Positions 42,625 through 54,305 of a stretch of 64,000 nt of DNA are shown one piece after another (within the stretch, counting starts at the first letter, position 1; each line of letters opens with the position of its first letter). The notes under the pieces were generated by a model, which saw only the letters and a program-made list of their open reading frames with translations, did no database searches and was not told the origin of the DNA. A program made the position numbers and the translations under genes. The DNA comes from Eurosta solidaginis (taxonomy: Eukaryota > Arthropoda > Insecta > Diptera > Tephritidae): positions 386,337,601-386,401,600 of the forward strand of contig NC_090319.1 in NCBI RefSeq assembly GCF_040869045.1, in the 5' to 3' direction.

Positions 42625-42969
42625 CCCTGCAAAAATCGCGAGTACTCCATGCATGCATGTATGGAGTACTCGCTATGGACCAACCGAGTACTCCAAAATT
42701 AACCACACTTCATAGAAAAAATATGGTCCAATTAACATTGCAATGTCCTAGGACCGGACCATATACTCCAGCTCCGCATTACATCAGAGTAATCCATGGA
42801 GTACCCACAGTCCAATAAACATCGTGTAGTGATTACAATCGTTAAAAACGAGCAATGATCGGCTTACAACATGTTCGTGTAGAAACATGAGCTGGTCCAT
42901 CGCTGCATTACAGTGGAGTATAATGGTAAGTACTCTAGTGGACCACATGATCCAACGATTTTTGCAGGG
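42625..42969. mobile_element. 345-bp TA-target MITE, copy 1
   Basis: Ends CCCTGCAAAAATCG and CGATTTTTGCAGGG are exact inverted repeats flanked by TA (42623-42624 and 42970-42971). The inside has ATGGAGTACTCG and ATGGTCCA-type repeats in both directions. The second copy (59103-59447) has the same length in the opposite orientation. There is no transposase frame, and the minus-strand frame 42784-43077 is incidental. The TA target and short TIR suggest Tc1/mariner-type mobilisation (inference). Confidence 0.85.
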
Positions 42970-43126
42970 TAACCTAGGTTTTTCATAGGTAGGGGTTTTC
43001 ACGTTTATTCTCAGCCCCACAAACCCGCTGGGTATTGAAAATACATATACAGCTGGATATCCGATGTCCGCTTCCATCCAACTAAGACTTTCTTTTATTC
43101 ATATTTTATTTTACCTTTCCTTTCAG

Positions 43127-43291
43127 TGCTTCACGCATCAAAATCTTGGTTGGAAAATAAACGTCATCAATGTCAAGGATTCATCAGCTGCGTTACAGTT
43201 AACTATCGCTACTACAATCGTGTACACAATTTCAACTCTTTTTAGCCTGTTTGTGACGCCAAATATTTTCAGTTTGTCAATAATTGCTTGA
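43127..43291 (+). CDS. knk: knk last exon (C-F-T-H motif and hydrophobic tail)
   Basis: The acceptor TTACCTTTCCTTTCAG is followed in phase 0 by CFTHQNLGWKINVINVKDSS, which continues YYQ of the previous exon. The last 30 residues are hydrophobic (LQLTIATTIVYTISTLFSLF then VTPNIFSLSIIA) and end at TGA 43289-43291. A small-residue patch (KDSSAA) before a hydrophobic tail is the usual layout of a GPI-anchor signal, as known for Knickkopf. The codon after the stop is TAG, so stop readthrough is unlikely. Confidence 0.93.
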   Translation, partial: CFTHQNLGWKINVINVKDSSAALQLTIATTIVYTISTLFSLFVTPNIFSLSIIA

Positions 43292-43967
43292 TAGTTCATA
43301 ATTATAAATGAAAACAAGTTTATTTGTTAAATACCAAAAGTAGTATGACAAATAGGCTAAAGTTAGTGCGCAAAATTTTAATATTAATTTCATATCACCC
43401 TAATTTACATAAACAACTACATATCTCTCGAGAAAAAAGGCATATCCCTAAAAAATGCATATCTGGTGTTTTTAAAGATACACATATCCTTCTTAATTTT
43501 GAGAAAAAATATTCCGAATCGAGCATATCTATCTACATATAGTTACATATGTACATATATCTGCTTTGTGTGATTTGAATTTAGAATTTCCTGTTAAAAT
43601 AGTTATCTGCTGTACTCTATATTCAATACATTATCAAACTATACCTCCGAACCATTGACGTAAACATGCATAATTATATAATAGAAAGATCATGTTTACT
43701 ATGGAGTTACCCAATTTGCGCACTTTCGTTTAGCTCATTTGGATATAGAACTTTTTCAAACAAACTGAAAATTTTTGCAAACCAAACAACCAGGCTAATA
43801 TCATCTAAAAACATATCTTGACATTAATTTTAAGATTAATATGAAAGTAAAAACTAAAAAAAATAAGATAAATAACGGTTGAATTTGTGTGCATGACTGT
43901 TGAATGTACAAAGAATGTAAGCGTTATAGTAATTGTACATACTTATTCAGATAGTACTGTACTTACA
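43292..43967 (+). other. Presumed knk 3' UTR and downstream DNA
   Basis: A+T-rich sequence directly after the knk stop. No single polyadenylation site can be chosen by eye. No gene was seen. Confidence 0.45.
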
Positions 43968-43969
43968 TA

Positions 43970-46489
43970 CTAGGGGTGTACTTATTAGTAGTGGTAATTT
44001 CAAAAAGTAGGACACGTCATTTGGATTTTTTTTTTTTTTTTTTTGAATTAAATAACTTGTCCGGTAAGATAGCGTTTGATAAAAGCGAAATGAGTTTTAA
44101 TATGCGAAGGATTATAAATAATTAACCAAATTTCAATACTAATTGCGAAGATTAGTCCATTTTACCAGTGTTACTAATTTACACGATTTGTCAAAAATGG
44201 CAAGAAAGCTATTTACCTTGACCTTACTGTCAGCTTTGAACATTTGAAAATAAACAGGCTTAGCGTAGTTTAGGATACGGTTCATAATAAAATAAATTAC
44301 CCAGGCCCATACATTTTAGACCAAGAAAGGAACCTATACTTTTCTTAAGGCCTTCAGTACACTGAGCCTGAATTCGGTGTCAGAATTTTGAAATTAGTTC
44401 TGATTTTCGAGATTTTTGACATTTGAAGTCTACTTTTAGACACGTTAGTGACATAACAGAATGTTCGAAAATAAAGTATACAGAACTAATGACACAGAAA
44501 GTTTAAATTAAAAGAATATGAATCGGTTACTCTTTCTGAACTTTGTTCCAGGCCCCAAGCCTTTGGCTAAACTGGAAGTTCTTGAAAATTTGTTTCTAAA
44601 ATTCCAACAAAATTAAGCAATTTTTCAAAATCTATCTATCCGTAATCCGCCTGGAAGTTTTTTTCCACAAAGTTTGTGTTTAGCCCATTGAAAATTTACT
44701 TCAAAATCGATAGCCAAGCATGCGCCACGTACCGAAATGTTTACTGCAATATGTTTCATAGTCATTTAGCTCTATACTTTGGTTCAGTTTTCAAATATCC
44801 AGCAAATCGGAAAGTTACTTAAAATTCGTTTGCAAGTTTGCTCAATTTCGAAGTAGTTATCTTAGTCTCGATCCATGCGTCACCTATCCGAATTAATTTC
44901 TCTTACGATTGCCATCTGTAACTAAATTATGTTCCAAATTTCAAGTCTCTAGCTCAAAAGGAACTTTCATAAAAATAGATTGCCAAAATTAACTTATTCT
45001 CAAAAAATAAGCGGACAAGCAACAAAGTAACCTTTTGTAAAAGTGACCTTTCAAGAAAGAGTAAAAATGTAAAAATAATTGTGCGAAGCCGTATTGAAAA
45101 CACTTTAATAAATATCACAGTATCACTAGTTTTGTGAAATTACATAGCTTTCTCTCTATGAAACATAAACATTTTCAAAACTGTTTCGTATAAAACGTCC
45201 CCTCAAAAAACAGTTAAAAGCTACAGCAATGCAACAACAAACATAAGGAAACTTGTTACATACAAATATATTCTACATACTTTCCCCTACATAATCCATA
45301 CTAAAGTTTTTTTGTTTAAATAAACACTTTCAAGTTTCAGACATGTAGAATATTAGTTTCAATTCAACTCAAAAAAATCTATTGTGAAAAAACAGCTGAT
45401 TTTGATGGCTTCGCGAAAACCGATGGTTTAGATACTCCCGTTTGTACGCTATCTTCGTTAAAAATTTGTGAAAACTAAAATCTAGTTTATGCCATAAAAT
45501 TGCGTGGCGTGTAAACGTGAAAGTTAATAACTACTTTAACCCATAAAAAGGGATTGACGATGACTCAATGAGGTGATTTCTGTTAAACAACAATCTGTCA
45601 AATACTATATGTGGTTGGCCTCGTCGAATAGAACCCCCAATCGTGGTAGGAGATAGTTCAAATAACTCCCAAGTTATGAGTAAAGTGTACACATGTTGGG
45701 TATAATTTGATTTGACAAGAAACATGGTACGTATCATGGTTCAACTATACATGATTGGATCATCTGTAAAGCAACAAAGTATGTCTGTTCAAATTGTCAA
45801 AATCTGTGTATTGGTGTTGGTGCGAATGGTATGGAATGGAAACATAAAACTTAGCAGTTTTTGTATATGTAAGTAAAATGTTACCAATGTGTTGGTTTCA
45901 TTTTGAGTTTGCCATCTCCTTTTGACAATCCCTTCGAGCATGCAATGACATAAATAAAATCAGCTGATGAGATGAGCCAACCCTTATAATTGAACCATGG
46001 TACGTATGAAAGTGAGAAAAATTTTTAAATAAACAAGGCCATCAAAAATCAAAAATTTTTTATATGCATGAGTATTTTCCCAGAAAACGCATTTTTTAAT
46101 TTTCTAAGATATTTTCTAGCTTTAGCTTTTGAAATTTTATTTTTTTTTTCATTGAAATGAAAAGCTTTTAAAAACTTGGGGAGTTATCTTGATAAAGCTT
46201 ATTTTGTGATTGACGGCTAACAACTGCTTACAGGTACATATTTTCATAAAATCGATTGATAAGTTAAGTCTCTGTTGTCGATAAGAAATTTCCTTTAACT
46301 TTGAAAATTAAATTATCTGCTCATGTCAAACCGACCACTGTGAGTTGATGAAATTACATGAATGTTACTAATATGACTAGTTTAGTTTTAATAATAAAAA
46401 TATAGACAATATTTTTTTTTAAATGAAAAATTAATATCCGCGTGACCTCGGATGAAATTTGGTTTTTTTTTAAATAAGTACGCCCCTAG
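43970..46489. mobile_element. 2.5-kb TIR element with TA target
   Basis: The left end CTAGGGGTGTACTTATTAG and the right end (reverse complement CTAGGGGCGTACTTATTTA) match at 16 of the first 17 positions. Both are flanked by TA (43968-43969 and 46490-46491). The body is non-coding and A+T-rich, so it is a long non-autonomous or gutted DNA transposon. A hAT-type MITE (45735-45999) is nested inside. Confidence 0.7.
45735..45999. mobile_element. 265-bp hAT-type MITE with 8-bp TSD
   Basis: Ends CATGGTTCAACTATA and (reverse complement of the right end) CATGGTTCAATTATA are inverted repeats, flanked by a perfect duplication GTACGTAT (45727-45734 and 46000-46007). A diverged partial relative lies at 17066-17230. 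No coding frame. Confidence 0.85.
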
Positions 46490-47605
46490 TACAAACACAC
46501 ATTAATTAATAGCAAGAAAAAGGAGAAATATATGTAGATGCATAGCGTAGGAGAAAAGATTTAATCTGGAATGTCACAGTTGTTGGATCATACAAGTTGC
46601 AACCTTTTTTGTATTTTGTAAGACAAAATATAAAAGAAAAGCATTAAATAAATATACAAAATCTAAAACTATGCAAAATGCATAAATAATTTAATTTTTT
46701 TCTTCTCTATTTTCATCGTAATAATTGGTCTGTTGGATTTTATATGCATTATACTATGTATATATAGATTTTTGTAAGAAAGAGATAAAAAAAGCAGATG
46801 AACTTTGTATATTGATGTATTTGAGAGAATGATAAATACTTTTTTATATAAATATTTATGTATAATGAATGCAATATTCAAATAATTTTTTTAGCAACTA
46901 AGCAGACAATAAATGATGACGCAAGACAATAATGAAGGAGATTAGTTAAACAAAAAAAAAACAAAAAATTGATTACAAATAGGAAAACGAAATATATCAA
47001 ATGCTTTGGCGATTTGCAAACGCATAAATGTATAGAAAAATTGTTCAATTATTAAGAAGAAAAACAGCAAAAAAATTTTTAAAAAAGAAACGAGATAATA
47101 ATGTTAATGTGGGACAATAAAATATTGGCAGAAAACTTAAAAAACTGAAAATAAAAAAAAATTATTAAAACTTACTGTAATTAATGTACTTTGACTTAAA
47201 TTAGAATATAAAAAATTACACTTTTAACTTGGGTATGATGTAAGTTTCGAAAACTAACACTACTCTACTTGAACCAGTTGTTTATTTATTTATTCTTTTT
47301 AAATAAACCATTAACTGCTAATTTTAGTGCACCACGTTTTATAACTTTCTTATTACACATCCACAAAAAAAGCAATAAATTTTAAACCTCAGTATTTGCA
47401 TTGTTATGTTTATTTATTTCTTTATGAACCATATTCACAAACTGTCCTCAAATCTCAGAGGTAACTTTAGTACCCAACTTGAAACATTTCATTTCATTCT
47501 AACATTGGGGGAAAATTTAGGTAATTTAAGTTAGTTATCAACTAGAAATCGGGCGCAAAAGTTGTTTTTAGGTACTTAATATAAGGTGAATCACCCTATT
47601 AGAAG
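46490..47605. other. No gene recognised
   Basis: Very A+T-rich intergenic DNA. The 70-codon minus frame at 46669-46881 shows no domain and is treated as incidental. Confidence 0.5.
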
Positions 47606-47619
47606 ACGGTACCTCTTTT

Positions 47620-48717
47620 ATGCAATAAAATAAACGGCTACCTCCCTGATCTCTCCAGTTTTTTCGCCTCGCGAAACCTGGCATTATCACCGACCAAATC
47701 TTCGGCGACCTTATTTACAACATGGACGTCCCAAAAGTCGACCATTTTGAACATCCACGTCGATGGCACTACGCTACAGACTGTCCTATACCCCAAAATC
47801 TTGGGTGTGACGTTTGATCAGGATCTACATTTTGGTGAGCACGCAGCCGCAATTGTTCCGAGAATTCAGAGCCGTAACAAAATCCTCAAATCCCTCGCTG
47901 GCAGTACTTGGGGAAAAGATAAAGAAACGCTCATGACTACATACAAAGCAATTAGCCAGCCGATTACGTGCTACGCGTCACCCATATGGCGCCAAGCCTA
48001 AAAATCACCCACTGGAAGAAACTACAGGCCTGCCAAAATACTGCTCTCAGAATCGCCACGGGCTGTCTTCTTATGTCCCCAGAACACCATCTGCATAATG
48101 AGGCGAGAATACTCCCCATCAGGGAGAGAAATGAGATGCTGACCAAACAGTTCCTGTTGGAACCCAGAAACCTCGGCATCCCAACAGACATCTGATTGAT
48201 GAACCAGCACCGCCTAGGGGCTTAAGGAGTCATCTCCGTAAGCATTTTGAGGAAATACGGCACCTGAGAACCCAGCCGTATGAAGCGAAAAAACACAAGC
48301 AGGTCCTTGGTGAACTCCATAAACAGACGTCGGACCTTTATGCCGGGAATTGCCCGGTGAATCCAGTACTTAACGAAAATTATCCAAAACTCGCCGAAGA
48401 GGAACGCATACTCCCCAGGGAAACGCGTGTCACTCTTGCTCAACTTCGTTCTGGATACTGTAACAGATTAAAGTCTTACCTATCCAGAATCAACCCCGAC
48501 ATACAAAATGTATGCCCCGCTTGCAATGTGTCTCCACATGACACCAACCATCTCTTCAATTGTAATGTGTAACCAACGCCTCTAACACCCCTTTCCTTAT
48601 GGTCCACCCCTGTTGAAACGGCAAGTTTCCTTGGACTCCCGTTAGAGGATATTGATGACAATTTGTGATCGGTCGCGCCTATTAGGTGGGGCGAGCATTG
48701 CTACAACAACCACAACA
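47620..48717 (+). mobile_element. 5'-truncated Jockey-type LINE with 14-bp target-site duplication
   Basis: ACGGTACCTCTTTT is present at 47606-47619 and 48718-48731. The insert ends with a 3' tail GCTACAACAACCACAACA, and the 5' end falls in the middle of the reverse transcriptase, as usual for aborted reverse transcription. Confidence 0.88.
47633..48665 (+). pseudogene. Jockey-type LINE reverse transcriptase C-terminus, frameshifted
   Basis: Frame 1 (47633-48001) gives GYLPDLSSFFASRNLALSPT, then ILNIHVDGTTL, then YPKILGVTFDQDLHFGEHAA. After a shift near 48000 the next frame gives LKITHWKKLQACQNTALRIA and RERNEMLTKQFLL. A third open part (48357-48572) gives AQLRSGYCNRLKSYLSRINP then CPACNVSPHDTNHLFNC, the C-terminal C-x2-C/H-C motif typical of Jockey-group elements. 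The catalytic YADD box lies upstream of the truncation and is absent. At least two frameshifts or stops are present. Confidence 0.8.
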
Positions 48718-48731
48718 ACGGTACCTCTTTT

Positions 48732-49172
48732 GCAAATGACATTAAATGTCAATTCGTATTTCACATTTGTGAAGTAAAAATCGGCAGAATCGATAAACCA
48801 TTAATCGATTTACTTCTCAAGAACGGGTAATCTGATTTGTTGTTAATTATGGTTAATTCAACCAAATTTTTTCTCAAGAGAATAAATTTGTTTAGTAATT
48901 TTAACAGAAAAGAAAGAGTCTCAAGTTAACAAAATTCTGTAAGAGAGATTCTCAATCAATCTAACAGATTTTACTGTTAAAAGAATTGATTTTATTTGAT
49001 ATGCTTTTCACAGCGAGAAACTTAATTACATAAGAGAGAAACTTACGCTCATGGAGCCCACAACTTTGTTCTTAAGTGTATGGTGTCAGAGAAATCTATG
49101 TCATACAGCCTTCACTGTTATTCTAATGTTAACGAAATTCTGTTATTTAAACAGTTTACATTGATATTCTTA
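48732..49172. other. Intergenic DNA, decayed repeat
   Basis: Contains ATCGATAAACCATTAATCGA near 48790 and stretches resembling 33950-34430 at low identity (for example GAGAAACTTACGCT). No gene. Confidence 0.4.
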
Positions 49173-50259
49173 GGCCCGGTTTATCAGTGGTTGGTTAAGC
49201 TAAGCTTAAACTAAGCTTGCTTAAACTCTAGTCTAATTTAAACTCCAGTTAAACTACTCAGCAGTTTTTCAGTCATAGTTTAAGACCGCCTTTGGGGTAT
49301 GCTGTTTTGTGCGGCAACATTGGATTTTTTATTATCTAGGTAATTTGTAGATACGGCAACAGTTGGATTTTGTTTACCCAACAAACATGGAAAAAATTCT
49401 CCGGCGAAATATATATCTAGTTCCGGAAGTGATATCCAATATCATTATTTAACTATTCTTAAACCAGATAGTTCTCGAGTTGATATCCAACTTCATTCTC
49501 CAGTAACTATCCAATCTTTAAGAAATTTTGTAAAATTAAAAGTTTTCCAGTTAATCTCCAACGTCATTAATATTTTCCCATTATTATCCTAATTTCGAGA
49601 GATTTTGAGAAATTTACAGTTCTCAAATGAATATCCAACCAATTTCTCCAGTTGATATCTTACATTATATATCGAGTTGAGGTGGAGTTGAAAAAAATTT
49701 TCAAGGAGGTACCACCAAAACCAACAGCTGTTAATTGTGAGAAATAAACACCTGGCGGATGCAGTAATGAAGCGTAATTAATCAAGAATAAATTATATAG
49801 GTGGCCGCCGTGGTGTGATGGTAGCTTGCTCCGCCTACCACACCGAAGATCCTACATCAACATCATTGAATCCATTTGAGTCCAGTTAGATAACCACAAG
49901 TTGTAAATTACATTTTTTCAACTGAAGTAATTGCATATTTTGCTTTATAAACAGTTCCCTCTTTTGCTGAGTACGCTATGATTCTCGAGTTGAGCCACTG
50001 TTTCGAAACAACTTTTGAGATTTTAGAAGTATGCCTAGTTATCCACATGAGCTCTAATGGTACTCAAGCCTAAATGCTTGTTGGGTATATTCGACGCCAT
50101 TTCGTACGAATGCAAATAACTGATAGGTTAACAAGAGTTTAAACCTGGCAGATTTAGCTTCGCTTAAACTTCAGCTAAAGTAGACTGAAAAACTTCAGCT
50201 TAAGTTTAAGCGTAGTTTAACTGACAAACTGAGTTGAACTTGTACTGAAAAACAGGGCC
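49173..50259. mobile_element. 1.1-kb TIR element, GGCCC family, TA target
   Basis: The left end GGCCCGGTTTATCAGT and the right end (reverse complement GGCCCTGTTTTTCAGT) match at 14 of 16 bases and are flanked by TA (49171-49172 and 50260-50261). Subterminal GTTTAAACT/AAGCTTAAAC motifs are inverted between the sides. A truncated SINE head is inside. No coding frame. Confidence 0.65.
49801..49860 (+). repeat. tRNA-derived SINE head, truncated
   Basis: GGCCGCCGTGGTGTGATGGT then AGCTTGCTCCGCCTACCACA and CCGAAGATCCT match the head (A-box side) of the SINE at 19895-20170. It stops just before the B box, where the sequence becomes unrelated. Confidence 0.7.
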
Positions 50260-50837
50260 TAGGGTGACAGTTATAGTTATCTTAAGAGAGCTATGGCTTA
50301 GGTTAGGTTGAATTTTTTTTTGTATTTGACACTCAATTCAGAATCAACAATTTATGCGAAGTTGGCTACGATTGATACAAAATTTACAGAAATGTCTGTA
50401 GAATTAACCCATAATTCAGTTGATTTAACTAAATTTATTCATAACACATCGATTGCTTCTCGATGCTAATGTTTTCTACTCGATATTTTCATATGTTTTA
50501 ATCTTAGGAGTACTCAAACCTTGGTACCGTATTGAGCTTGTGGAAGTAATCTGTCGTAGCGGGGAAATCATCAGACATTTTACATTTTGGCGTCCAACAA
50601 AAAAATTCGTTGTACAATGAAACAATTTTTATGAATTCGGATTTTTTGGTTTAAAAAATCATCCATCCATAATACTTACCCACAAGATACATAAGTAGGT
50701 TGGTAGCACTACAATAAGACCTCCATAGAATTTTGCAATTCCTTATCGTCTGGAAATGTCGATATTTTGTAAATATTTCCCTTCGATACTATCGGGCGCT
50801 GGATATTTGCGATACTACCGTCTCTTTTATGGGCGTT
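50260..50837. other. Intergenic spacer
   Basis: No gene. Part (50330-50440) resembles 34340-34430 at low identity. Confidence 0.4.
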
Positions 50838-51003
50838 AGGCGCGGTTTTTCAATGCGAGTTTAAACTATAGTTAAAGTTGACCAGAGTTTAACTTTACCA
50901 CTTTGTTAGATAACATAAAATGTTATTGTTCATCTCAAAGAAGTGACAGGGTTAAACTCCAGTCAACTTAAGCTGGAGTTTAAACCAGCACTGAAAAGCC
51001 GAA
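50838..51003. mobile_element. Foldback MITE of about 166 bp
   Basis: The left arm (GCGGTTTTTCAATGC, GAGTTTAAACT, AAAGTTGACCAGAGTTTAAC) pairs imperfectly over about 60 bases with the right arm read in reverse (CGGCTTTTCAGTGC, GGTTTAAACT, TAAGTTGACTGGAGTTTAAC). Only about 35 bases separate the arms, so the whole element can fold into one hairpin. Its ends resemble the GGCCC family at 49173-50259. Confidence 0.7.
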
Positions 51004-51559
51004 TCTTATTTCAACAAGCCTCAGACTATTGAAACCGTTAAGGTGAATGTCGCTTTAACTGTTTCAGTCGTAGGCGATTCTGAAATAGTCACTGCCTTTT
51101 AGTAATTCATTTAAATCCCTAAAGCTGTTGGTACAAATGTGGCTACCAACTTTCCCCGGTTGAATCCGATAAGCACCTGTTCGGAGGTAGTCATTAGACC
51201 CCAGGTGCGAAATTGGTGCTTTGCGTGACTGTATCCCATTAGATTTGAGTTCTCATTTAAAGTTTATTCTTTATAATTTACGCTTGATGCACCAATTGGA
51301 AACACGTTACTAGCGATATAAATTAATCCGTTCACCTTACGACCTTTTTCGGTTGGCCTATATAGAACATCTGTATTTATGTATTTTGTTATACTGAATT
51401 TTTTATGCAGTTACTTCGGCTTCAATAAAAACGCACAAGTTTGCCATTGCAAAATGTGAAAAAAGTTTCACCAACTAAAAATAAATTTAAATAGAACAAA
51501 AAAATAAAAATAAAAAAGCATTCCGCATACATCTGTACATATAAACATACAGACATACA
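51004..51559. other. No gene recognised
   Basis: Intergenic DNA with ACATACAGACATACATACAT-type simple sequence near 51540-51565. Confidence 0.45.
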
Positions 51560-53560
51560 TACATGAATGGCGCCGACGCGTAGAGGCCCACATATTTTTT
51601 CTCTCGAACTCTCCTAAAGGTCGCCTCAACTGCTGTGGTCATGGCCCATGTTTTTTCTCCATATGCATAAGTGACTTGTAGAGCATCATATTCGTTTGCC
51701 CAGAGAGGACTTTCGCAAATGCGCTGACTTTTTGCTTGATGACAGCAGGTACTTCGTTTTTTCCTTATTCACAATCACACCCATCTTTTCAGCTTCTTTC
51801 TCCAGTTTGGAGTAAGCTGAACTTACGGCGCGGGTGTTCAGACCGATGATAAAAATGTCGTCAGCGCGCTCTTTTATAATATTGTTCTTGAGCGGTTAAT
51901 TTCTGCAGCTTATATTATTTTCTTCAGCATCAAATCAAAAAATCGCACATGTCTGAAGCCGCACTGATAAGGTTCAATCCACCGATTCACGATGGGCTTC
52001 AATATTTTTCACAATACATTTGACAGGACCTTACATATATGCGACACTAAGAAGGCTGATTCCGCGATAGTTCGCGCAGTAGTTTGGAGGATCCCCCTTC
52101 TTGTGGACTGGGCAAAGAAGACTTAGATTCCAATAGCCGGGCATTCACCATATTTTGCGTAGAAGTTGATACATATATATATACTTACGCTTTACCAATT
52201 TCCGACACCGTATTTGAATAGCTCCGCAGGCAATGCATCAGCGCCTGCGGCCTTGTTCTTTTTTAACCTGGTTATTGCTTTGCTGACTTTGTCATAATCG
52301 GATGGGGGAACATTTATTCCATCCTGATCAATTGCGGTCTAGGGTTCATCATCTTCTCTGGGCGTTTTATCGCTCTCTCAATTTAGAAGCGCAGACACAC
52401 ATTACCTGATCACGGTTTTCGTTTCTACAGGAGTTTCTCCCGGTTTTAAAACTCTTTCGCCGAACTTTTTGGTAAAATTTGCGGGCGTTATTCCTAATGG
52501 CTAGTAGCTCAAGCTCCTCGAACCCACGACTTTCCGCCTCTGCTTTTTTCTTCCTGTAAAGGCGTCTCGCTTCCCTTTTCAACTCGCGGGGGCGATAATA
52601 CACTCATATTCCTGAGTTCGCCTTCAGCGTAGCCATGTAGGCAGCGCCTTTTCTTTCGGTTACAACTACGCATTCTTTCCGTGGTTGAACGTTATCAATT
52701 TTTCGCTCGCCGGTGGTACGAAGTGCTTTACAGATATGCTTCCATTGCTCCTCCATTTCGTCGGATTGACTTGTGCTGTCGAGTTGCGAAAACATTCGCA
52801 ATCTGTTGCGACGTCTAGCTTTCCTTGCGTTTTTTGTTTCATGCTTTTAGCTGTGCAGAGGCGGGCACGTATTTTGTCTGCGACGAGATAGTGATCCGAG
52901 TCTATCTCACGTCCGTATATCTAAAACTTTGGAGGAATGCCGTTCGTATATTACGAGTTCCTTCTGATTGCTGGTATTCAGATGTGGGGATAGCCATGTA
53001 GCTCGAATAATATTTTTATGCGTGTAACTCGTGCTGCATTTGTTCATGTTTCGAGTACTGGCGAAATCGATTAGCTTCACCTTCATAGCAGGCGGAACGT
53101 TCCGACCGTTGGGCCAAAACACCTTCTCTTCCCACCTTGTCGTTAAAGTCGTCAAGCTCTACTTTTATATCATGGCGGAGACAGCGCTCGTATGTGCGTT
53201 CTAAGCTTTCATAGAATGCGTCATTCGTTTCAGCGTCCTTCGCCTGTGTCGGTGCATGAGCGTAGATGAATGAAAAATTAAAAAAATTTGACTTTTATTC
53301 GGATAGCTGCGAAGATGTTCATCCACAGGCGTAAACATCAGTACTTGCCGCCAAGGTCTTTATGTGACGGTAATTTCAGTTTTTGCCTTCACGAGGACAC
53401 CAACCAACTGGGCATCTGCACCAATCCCATTAAGGGGACGGACATTCCAGGTGCATTCCCTGAAGTCATAGTCCTTAAACAGTTTCCAATGATCGCCGTC
53501 AGTAAAGTGTTTTCTTTTTATGCGAGGCTTGTCGCGTATTCCATGCCCAGCGCACAACCC
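51560..53560 (-). pseudogene. Decayed RTE-clade LINE (endonuclease to reverse transcriptase)
   Basis: Reading the minus strand, the order is that of an RTE ORF2. The endonuclease start is TWNVRPLNGIGADAQL (near 53470). The endonuclease middle at 52907-53290 has LERTYERCLRHDIKV, DDFND and MKVKLIDFASTRNMNKCSTS, with TWLSPHLNTSNQ. A linker at 52367-52801 has YRPRELKREARRLYRKKKAE and NNARKFYQKV. A reverse transcriptase portion has ADALPAELFKYG (near 52220) and ADDIFIIGLNTRAVSSAYSK (51785-51865). Stops and frameshifts are frequent. The A-D-D box in the reverse transcriptase still reads. Ends were not determined. Confidence 0.75.
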
Positions 53561-53647
53561 GCTGAGCGCACTTCGCTATATATTCGTAGAAATTTTTGCC
53601 AACCATGTAATATTTGGCGTAAAGATTCCATAAATACGACAGATTAA

Positions 53648-54092
53648 GGGAAAGGAAATATGACAATTAAAACAAATGTGGACATAAACGATTTTCGGAA
53701 TCAAAAATCGATTATATACTGGCATCCAGAGTAAAAAACATTAAGCAATTAAAATGTGCAAACCAGTGTAATCAAAATGAAAATAAGGCAACATTGAACC
53801 CTAATCGCTTAAAAAGTAGAGCCAATGGTTGATATTTAAGGATCAGCTGTGCGAGTTTACACAACTAAAGCCGTGTTTTTGTTACACGCGTATACGTTTA
53901 CGTTTGCGGGTACAAAAAAAAAAAAACGCCTATACTCGCTTAGATAGTGCTTAGGAGAGCCATCTAGCGGCAGTGGTTAAATAACTAGCTACAGAACTGG
54001 GTGTACCTAAAATCGGAGACACAACCCTCTGGTGGCCATAATGTATAACATCTAGCTGAATCGGTTGTTTTCATTAAGGCAAAATTAAATAC
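53648..54092. other. No gene recognised
   Basis: Intergenic DNA between the RTE relic and the first 213-bp direct repeat. Nothing supported. Confidence 0.45.
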
Positions 54093-54305
54093 ATATATAA
54101 AACTTCATAATGTAGTTTCCTTCAAGGAAGCTAGTTGTAATTGGCCGTATTTGAGCTTCTTTTGGGTTTCGCAAAAAGAAAATAATAATAATGCAAGTTG
54201 CACACACTCCAACCCTCACACACACACTTGCATGCAATACAATTTTATTAATAAAACATTAAATTGAGATGAATAAGAAAAATGTACACAAAAATGTTTG
54301 GATCA
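54093..54305. repeat. 213-bp direct repeat, copy 1
   Basis: From ATATATAAAACTTCATAATG to TGTTTGGATCA. Copy 2 at 56761-56975 differs by about five substitutions and one CA step. It contains AATAATAATAATGC and a CACACA run. Confidence 0.9.

Larger units (their letters stand above)
39386..43126 (+). other. knk: Last knk intron (3.7 kb) with repeats
   Basis: Holds an RTE-type scrap (40165-40500, minus), family A copy 3 (40598-41833), a Jockey-module scrap (42383-42455) and a 345-bp MITE. The remainder has no recognised feature. Confidence 0.8.

Noticed and set aside
8422..43291. Identification as Skeletor rather than Knickkopf
   Set aside because: Both have DM13 and DOMON domains, but the compact region after DOMON and the short hydrophobic C-terminus after C-F-T-H fit Knickkopf. 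Skeletor continues with a long extra region.
43289..43300. Stop-codon readthrough extending knk
   Set aside because: The next in-frame codon after TGA is TAG, so readthrough would add nothing.
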